A stretch of DNA of 64,000 nucleotides from positions 6,038,501-6,102,500 of the forward strand of contig NZ_CP011509.1 in NCBI RefSeq assembly GCF_001027285.1, written 5' to 3'. Shown in pieces: positions 59,083 through 64,000 of the stretch. A model generated the notes under the pieces. The model had not been told where the DNA came from. It saw nothing but the letters and a program-made list of their open reading frames with translations, and made no database searches. The position numbers and the translations under genes were made by a program. This DNA comes from Archangium gephyra (lineage in GTDB: Bacteria > Myxococcota > Myxococcia > Myxococcales > Myxococcaceae). Position 1 is the first letter of the stretch; each line of letters starts with the position of its first letter.

Positions 59083-61272
59083 ATGGGACAAGGCGGCTTC
59101 ATCACGCTGGTGAACGGAACGAAGTACAACTGGAACAGGACGAACCAGCACTTCTACCAGATGAACAAGTGGGAGTTCCCGGCCACCATCAGGCCCGGGG
59201 AGAGTGTCAGCGTCTACGTGGAATGGGACCAGGGGGTCGGCAAGAACGTGAGCGATGACGCGGGGGAGGCCGATTACAAACTGGCCGGAACCAACAGCTC
59301 CTTCCAGATCTCGGCGTCGGCCAGGTCGGGCTTCGACCTGCGGGTGCTGTTCACGAATCTCGTCACGTCCGGGAACCCCAAGAACAGCAGCCTTCGCCTG
59401 GGGTGGAGGCATGACGGCAACGTCAACTTCATCCTCTCCGGAGAGGAGGGCGCCTTCTCCTCGAGCAATCCGCCGACTTCGTGGATGCAGGACAACCTGG
59501 GCCGTCTGGGGCAGAGGACCCTGCGGGAGCTGTGCATGCCGGGCTCCCACGACGCCGGCATGAGCGTCTACACCTCCGGAACGGCGTTCGCCTCCGCGTG
59601 CAACACGCTGACCCAGCGGGAGGGCATCCTGAAGCAGTTGCAGTTCGGTGTGCGCTACTTCGACATCCGGCCCGTCCTCAGCGGGGGCAAGTTCTACACC
59701 GGCCACTACGGGAAGATCGCCGATGTCAGCTACCAGGGCTCCAATGGACAGTCCATCGAGTCCATCATCAGCGACGTCAACGCCTACACCGCCAGCGACA
59801 AGGAGTTGGTGGTCCTCTGCCTGTCGCACGACCTCAATACGGATGTGGGGGGAGGGTCGGTGGGGTTCCGGCCGTTCAACCAGGACGAGTGGAACCGGCT
59901 GTTCGCGCAGCTCAAGAGCCTCAACAACCTCTTCATCGTGCAAAACCCCAAGAGCGAGCTCGATCTGACGGCCCGCAAGCTCACGGAGTTCATCGGAAAC
60001 AATCGAGCGGCGGTGGTGGTCGTGGTCGAGCCTTCCGCACAGGGGATCCGCCTGGGCAATCATGAGTATCAGGGCTTCTACACGCGCGCTCATTACCCCG
60101 TGTACGACTCCTATTCCGAGATGAACGATCCCCAGCGGATGGGAGACGATCAGCTGGACAAGATGAAGAGGGAACGGCCCCGTCCGGACTCGAAGTGCTT
60201 CGTGCTGTCCTGGACCCTCACCCAGAGCACCCTGCAGGCCACGACCTGCAAGCTGGGAACGGCCTACAGCATCCTGGATCTGGCCGAGCTGGCCAACCCG
60301 CAGCTGTACAGAAGGCTCCTGTCCGCGTGCACGAGCCAGTGCTACCCCAACATCCTGTACCTCGACGGAATCGCGTCCTCCGACATCACGGCCATGGCCA
60401 TGGCGGTCAACAACCGCAAGCTGTACGAGGTCGCTCCCCAGTGGTCGCCTCAGTCGCAGACGCGCGCTGGAGGAACGAAGCTCGCTCCGCGGTGGGCCAT
60501 GTTCAATGGCAAGCTCTGGATGGTCTGGAAGGGGTGGGGTGACGACGGCATCTGGTACGCCACCTATGATGGCCGCAACTGGTCCGATCAGACGCGGATC
60601 TCCGATGTCGGAACCAGCGCCGCTCCCGCCATTGCCGTCCACGGCGGCGTGCTCTACCTGGCGTGGCGGGGCGTCGGCTCGGATGCCAGCATCTGGTATG
60701 CGACGAACACCGGAGGGAGCTGGTCCGGGCAGAAGAAGGTTCCCAACGTGGGAACGTCCACCGGCCCCGCACTCGCCTCGTTCGGCAACAAGCTCTGGAT
60801 GGCGTGGAAGGGCGCGGGGGACGACGGCATCTGGTACTCCACCTTCGATGGCCAGTGGGGGGGCCAGCAGAGAATCTCCGGTGTGGGGACGTCCAACAGC
60901 CCCGCGCTGGCGGTGCTCGGCACGCAGCTGCATCTCACCTGGCGCGGCGTGGGGAGCGATGCGGCCATCTGGTGGGCCTCCAACTCCGGTTCGGGTTGGA
61001 GCTCGCAGAACAAGGTCCCCGGGGCGAACTCGACCAACGGCCCCACCATGGCCGAGTTCAAGGGGGAGCTCTGGCTGGCCTGGAAGGGCCTGGGTGATGT
61101 GAACCTCTGGTGGCTCCGCTACACCCCTTCGACGGGCTGGAAGGATCTGGCCAGGAACGAATGGGCCGGGACGGAGGACTCGCCGGCGCTCGCGGTGCTC
61201 AATGACAAGCTCTACATGGCCTGGTCGGGCGTGAAGCACGAGGGGCTGTGGTTCGCGAGCTACCCCGCCTAG
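59083..61272 (+). CDS. phosphatidylinositol phospholipase C-like protein with N-terminal beta domain and lectin-like repeats
   Basis: 729 aa, no signal peptide. Residues 1-125: beta-sandwich of unknown family (GFITLVNGTKYNWNR, FYQMNKWEFPATIRPGESVS). Residues 135-440: PI-PLC X-like barrel with MPGSHDAGM (His156), FGVRYFDIRP and FYTGHYGK (His208), DKELVVLCLSHD, and VVVVVEP. Residues about 455-729: six ~45-residue repeats of the LWMxWKGxGDDGIWYxTxDG / GTSxxPALAxxGxxLxLAWRG type, a propeller-like carbohydrate-binding module. It would cleave GPI/PI-like lipids, with the repeats targeting it. Strong hairpin follows. Confidence 0.85.
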   Translation: MGQGGFITLVNGTKYNWNRTNQHFYQMNKWEFPATIRPGESVSVYVEWDQGVGKNVSDDAGEADYKLAGTNSSFQISASARSGFDLRVLFTNLVTSGNPKNSSLRLGWRHDGNVNFILSGEEGAFSSSNPPTSWMQDNLGRLGQRTLRELCMPGSHDAGMSVYTSGTAFASACNTLTQREGILKQLQFGVRYFDIRPVLSGGKFYTGHYGKIADVSYQGSNGQSIESIISDVNAYTASDKELVVLCLSHDLNTDVGGGSVGFRPFNQDEWNRLFAQLKSLNNLFIVQNPKSELDLTARKLTEFIGNNRAAVVVVVEPSAQGIRLGNHEYQGFYTRAHYPVYDSYSEMNDPQRMGDDQLDKMKRERPRPDSKCFVLSWTLTQSTLQATTCKLGTAYSILDLAELANPQLYRRLLSACTSQCYPNILYLDGIASSDITAMAMAVNNRKLYEVAPQWSPQSQTRAGGTKLAPRWAMFNGKLWMVWKGWGDDGIWYATYDGRNWSDQTRISDVGTSAAPAIAVHGGVLYLAWRGVGSDASIWYATNTGGSWSGQKKVPNVGTSTGPALASFGNKLWMAWKGAGDDGIWYSTFDGQWGGQQRISGVGTSNSPALAVLGTQLHLTWRGVGSDAAIWWASNSGSGWSSQNKVPGANSTNGPTMAEFKGELWLAWKGLGDVNLWWLRYTPSTGWKDLARNEWAGTEDSPALAVLNDKLYMAWSGVKHEGLWFASYPA

Positions 61273-61302
61273 CGCTGACACGCGTGGACGTTTGTGGATT
61301 CG

Positions 61303-61332
61303 CCGCCCGCTCGCGCTCGCGCGAGCGGGCGG
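61303..61332 (+). terminator. perfect 14-bp hairpin
   Basis: CCGCCCGCTCGCGC pairs exactly with GCGCGAGCGGGCGG around a two-base loop, 31 bases past the PI-PLC stop. No T-tract follows, so intrinsic termination is uncertain, but the very stable structure probably stops polymerase or stabilises the 3' end. Confidence 0.6.
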
Positions 61333-61360
61333 TCCTCGTCCCGGGAAGCGGTCAAGACAC

Positions 61361-62401
61361 ATGACAGAGAATTCAGTGAGCAGGGACGCGTCTTCCCCGG
61401 AGCGGGAGGCTCCGCTCTTCCGGGCCTCCACCCCCGAGCCGGGCCATGGCCCTCCGCCCGAGCGGGGCCCGGCCAGCGAGAAGCTCTTCGTCTACATCAT
61501 CGTGGCGGCCGTCATCGCCTTCATCCTCGTCGCGGTGGGGTGGTTCTCGGCCCGCGCGGTGGAGACCTATGCGGACGCGGCCAACGCCGCCCAGGGGGCC
61601 TATACGGACAGGAGCATCAGCCCCCAGGATGCCTTGACCTACCGGCTCCTGTTCGCGCGAGCGCAGGATGCGACGTTGGTGAAGGGCGGTGCGCTGTTGC
61701 TCAGCTTCCTCGTGGTCATCCTCGGGGTGCTGATGGTGCTGGAGGGCTCGAAGGCCTTCTACAAGCTCAATGTCGAAGGGGGAGGGAAGAAGTCCGCCCT
61801 GGAGACCTCCTCCCCGGGCCTGGTGATGATCACCTTGGGGCTGGCGCTCGTCTACGGCGTCATGATGTACAAGACGGAGTTCAGCCTCTCCGCGAGCAGC
61901 CAGGGACAGAGCCGGGTTCCTCCTGCCGCGGAGGAAGACGCGGCCGCGGCCGCTCAGCCCACCCCCGCCGTGGAGCCTCGGGAGCGCCCGCTCCAGGCAG
62001 CTGCCCCTCCCGTTCCCGAGAAGAAGAAGCTGTCCGCTCTGGAGCAGGGACCGGTGGCCGAGCCCGTGCCAGACAAGGCCTTGGCACCAGTGGTTGCACC
62101 CGCCGTCCAGAAGGCGCATCCGCCTGACTTGCAAGCCGCGGGTCTGGCCCTGGCGCAACGGCTGCCTGAATCCCGGATGGATGTCCGGGTGGCTGGCCTC
62201 CAGGAGCAACCCGCCGCGGGCGAAGCCCCGGTCCCCCAGCGCGTCGAGCTGCCCTCCGTGCTCGATGCGGTTCAGCCAGCGGCTCCGGCCGATGCGTCCG
62301 CCACGCCTCGGAATCCCGAGACGCCTCTCGCCGCGGACGCGGGACTTCCGGTCGTCCTTCCCCGGCTGCCGCTGCCGATGCTGGGCGCGCCGAAACAGTG
62401 A
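61361..62401 (+). CDS. membrane protein with Ala/Pro-rich periplasmic tail
   Basis: 346 aa. Three transmembrane helices (KLFVYIIVAAVIAFILVAVG; LVKGGALLLSFLVVILGVLM; GLVMITLGLALVYGVMM) followed by a long Pro/Ala-rich, low-complexity tail with no recognisable domain (AAAAAQPTPAVEPRERPLQA). The N-terminus has Pro-rich charge segments. ATG 61361 is chosen; upstream frame is unsupported. Function unknown. Confidence 0.7.
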   Translation: MTENSVSRDASSPEREAPLFRASTPEPGHGPPPERGPASEKLFVYIIVAAVIAFILVAVGWFSARAVETYADAANAAQGAYTDRSISPQDALTYRLLFARAQDATLVKGGALLLSFLVVILGVLMVLEGSKAFYKLNVEGGGKKSALETSSPGLVMITLGLALVYGVMMYKTEFSLSASSQGQSRVPPAAEEDAAAAAQPTPAVEPRERPLQAAAPPVPEKKKLSALEQGPVAEPVPDKALAPVVAPAVQKAHPPDLQAAGLALAQRLPESRMDVRVAGLQEQPAAGEAPVPQRVELPSVLDAVQPAAPADASATPRNPETPLAADAGLPVVLPRLPLPMLGAPKQ

Positions 62402-62525
62402 GCTTGTGAGGAATTGCCGTCTCCATCTGTGACGCATCCCACTCGTGACCCGTGAGGTGCGTCACAGTCGCGAAGGGACGCTGTCCGTATTGTTCGTTCA
62501 GTCCCAACCCAGAGGATGATCCGAG

Positions 62526-63470
62526 ATGTCTCCTTTTCCCAGCCCCTCGAACAGGGGTTCTCATGCACGTCCTTGGCTTGCGTTGGCCGCCGTGCTCGTT
62601 TCCACGGCCTCAGCCGGTCAAGCCCCCCTCCCGGCACCCGCGTTGGAGCTGGAACGGCTGCAGCTCAACCCCGGCGCCACGGACAGTCTCGTGGTCGGGG
62701 CGGGTGGACTGCTGCCCCGGTGCGGACTGCGCACCGCGCTCGTCGCGCACTATGAGCAGGATCCGCTCGTCCTGAACCTGGGCGCCCAGCAGTTGGGGCG
62801 CATCGTTCACTCGCGCGCCACCGCGCATCTGGTGGCCAGCTATGGAGTGAGTGATTGGCTCGAGCTTGGATTCGAGCTGCCCTACATCGTGCGGCAGAAG
62901 GGGGATGGCCCGGAGCGCACGGACGTGCTGCCGCCGGTGTCCAGCGCGGTGGGCTCACCGCGCCTGCAGGGCCGGTTCGGACTGCTGCGCCAGGGCAACG
63001 GCGCCGTGATGGACCTGGCGGTGATGCTGGGGGCCTCGCTGCCCCTGGGTCCTTCCGAGGCCCTGACGTACCAGGGCTCGCGGGGCCTGGCCCTGCACGG
63101 GCGGGTGGGCCTGGGGCGAGCCCTCGGCTTCGTGCACCTCGGCCTGGAGGCCGGCATCAGCGCCCGGGAGCCGGTGGAGCTCAGCCCCACGGCCGTGGGG
63201 GGCTCCATCGTCTTCGGCAGTCTCCTGGAGGGAGGCGTCGCCGTCTCCACGCGGGGTGAGGGCCTGCGCGGCGAGCTGAGCCTGCGGGGAGCGATTCCCC
63301 TGACGCGTGCGCCCGCCGCCACCGAGCTGCTCGCGGGGGCCCGCCTGCCCTTGTTCGGCAAGCGCTTCGAAGTGTTCGCCCTGGCGGGGCCCGGCTTCGG
63401 GCGCCTGCCTGGTACTCCCTCGTTCCGGGTCCTGTCGGGTCTTGCCTGGACGCCGCCTTCGGACCGCTGA
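62526..63470 (+). CDS. outer-membrane beta-barrel-like protein
   Basis: 314 aa. Signal peptide (LALAAVLVSTASA/GQ), then an amphipathic strand-rich region: TAHLVASYGVSDWLELGFEL, GSPRLQGRFGLLRQG, ALHGRVGLGRALGFVHLGLE, VGGSIVFGSLLEGGVAVSTR and a terminal LSGLAWTPP, matching the N-terminal barrel found in OmpA-family proteins of Myxococcota but with no peptidoglycan-binding OmpA domain. AGAGGATGATCC upstream of the ATG. Confidence 0.75.
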   Translation: MSPFPSPSNRGSHARPWLALAAVLVSTASAGQAPLPAPALELERLQLNPGATDSLVVGAGGLLPRCGLRTALVAHYEQDPLVLNLGAQQLGRIVHSRATAHLVASYGVSDWLELGFELPYIVRQKGDGPERTDVLPPVSSAVGSPRLQGRFGLLRQGNGAVMDLAVMLGASLPLGPSEALTYQGSRGLALHGRVGLGRALGFVHLGLEAGISAREPVELSPTAVGGSIVFGSLLEGGVAVSTRGEGLRGELSLRGAIPLTRAPAATELLAGARLPLFGKRFEVFALAGPGFGRLPGTPSFRVLSGLAWTPPSDR

Positions 63471-63497
63471 AGACCTCTCCAAGGAAAGCTCATCCCC

Positions 63498-64000
63498 ATG
63501 CGTCCTCCGTCTTGTTCGCGTCTGTTCGTCCTGGCCGCCCTCGCCGCCGTGCTGTTGAGCGCGGCTCGCGCCGAGGCCACCAACAGCTGTTATTTCGGTG
63601 GCTCCCTGCTGCCCGACTACACCCTCAATGGCTCGGCCAGCATGAATGGCGAGTCCATCCTCGTCACCCCCAACAGCGGCAACCTGAACTCCTCGGTCTT
63701 CTTCAATCCGCAGTTCTCGACGAGCGGCGATCTGCACATCAAGCTCGAGTTGCAGATCCTCACCGACTCGACCAGGAAAGGGGCGGATGGTGTGGCCTTC
63801 GTCATGCATAGCGATAAGCGGGGCCCCAAGGCCATTGGCGTTCCGGGCTATTGCATGGGCTACGCCTATCACGCGTCCGTGGAGGATGGCATCTTCCCCT
63901 CGGTGGTGGTGGAGCTCGATACCTACAGGAATGCCGAATTCAACGACCCGAGCGACAACCACCTCGCCATCACCCGAGGGGCCAGATCCCGCCACAATGA
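63498..64000 (+). CDS. secreted L-type (legume-like) lectin domain protein, cut by window end
   Basis: At least 167 aa, running off the window. Signal peptide LFVLAALAAVLLSAARAEA, then CYFGGSLLPDYTLNG and a concanavalin-like sandwich with GDLHIKLELQI, KGADGVAFVMH, and VVELDTYRN followed by DPSDNHLAI, the metal/sugar-binding motif of L-type lectins (consensus VEFDTxxN..DxxxNH). Extracellular glycan binding is expected. AAGGAA precedes the ATG by 13 bases. Possibly continues into further repeats outside the window. Confidence 0.8.
   Translation, partial: MRPPSCSRLFVLAALAAVLLSAARAEATNSCYFGGSLLPDYTLNGSASMNGESILVTPNSGNLNSSVFFNPQFSTSGDLHIKLELQILTDSTRKGADGVAFVMHSDKRGPKAIGVPGYCMGYAYHASVEDGIFPSVVVELDTYRNAEFNDPSDNHLAITRGARSRHN

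Noticed and set aside
1..64000. CRISPR arrays, tRNA and rRNA genes.
   Set aside because: No regularly spaced direct repeats of 25-40 bases and no cloverleaf or rRNA-like sequence were found by eye; a tRNA cannot be excluded without a covariance-model scan.

Overview
The window is high-GC, gene-dense DNA from a delta-proteobacterium of the Myxococcota, most likely Cystobacterineae (Archangium/Cystobacter/Melittangium-like). This rests on the content, not on a database search: a SitA-type polymorphic toxin, a DUF2378 (TIGR02265) protein, an MglA-family protein, DUF4476/VWA proteins, many lipoproteins, an eclectic kinase and TPR repertoire, and sigma-54 signals. No rRNA, tRNA or CRISPR array was seen.

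Layout. 1-4.5 kb: a lipoprotein with propeller-like repeats, a decayed patch (cytochrome-like DUF3365 tail and IS91 fragment), a secreted protein behind a near-perfect sigma-54 promoter, and a coupled pair (YqcI/YcgG GntA-like heme N-hydroxylase plus DUF1989) that suggests guanidino-compound chemistry. 4.5-11 kb: an Ig-like surface protein, an MglA paralogue with ruined GTPase motifs, a VWA/DUF4476 protein, an Rpn-type nuclease/transposase and a PQQ-type sugar dehydrogenase lipoprotein. 11.0-11.5 kb holds two gene fossils. 11.5-17.1 kb (minus strand) is a RiPP cluster: 128-aa precursor candidate, B12-dependent radical SAM C-methyltransferase, radical SAM/SPASM-like maturase, and a YcaO cyclodehydratase with an E1-like leader-binding domain. 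17.5-19.6 kb is a SitA-like toxin lacking its lipoprotein signal, with a presumed immunity gene. 19.7-23.4 kb is a regulator operon (BTAD/AAA, AraC, alpha/beta hydrolase).

23.7-36 kb: a coiled-coil secreted protein with a terminator, a 1695-aa TPR protein, a frameshifted pseudokinase, a eukaryote-like SET-domain methyltransferase, a second Rpn protein, small membrane proteins and a split cold-shock/DUF1294 pair. 36-42.8 kb: an NmrA-like reductase, a secreted GH13 amylase, two small secreted SH3-like proteins, a Sel1 lipoprotein, an MFS exporter and a Spy-like lipoprotein. 42.8-50.1 kb (minus): an arthropod-hemocyanin-like protein translationally coupled to YebC, a pseudopilin, a membrane protein, polyphosphate kinase and two small cytosolic proteins. 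50.4-56.5 kb: an ADOP permease, an MBL hydrolase, and a P450-GNAT-DUF2378 operon. 56.6-64 kb: an IS3-type element abutting a GH19 lysozyme, a three-part PI-PLC protein, a membrane protein, an OM beta-barrel protein and the start of an L-type lectin cut by the window end.

The most striking items are the RiPP cluster, which combines three different maturase classes on one apparent precursor, and the hemocyanin-superfamily protein whose copper-A ligands appear to be replaced, reminiscent of copper-free arthropod hexamerins. Secretion and predation-type functions (amylase, lysozyme, phospholipase, lectin, toxin) recur throughout.
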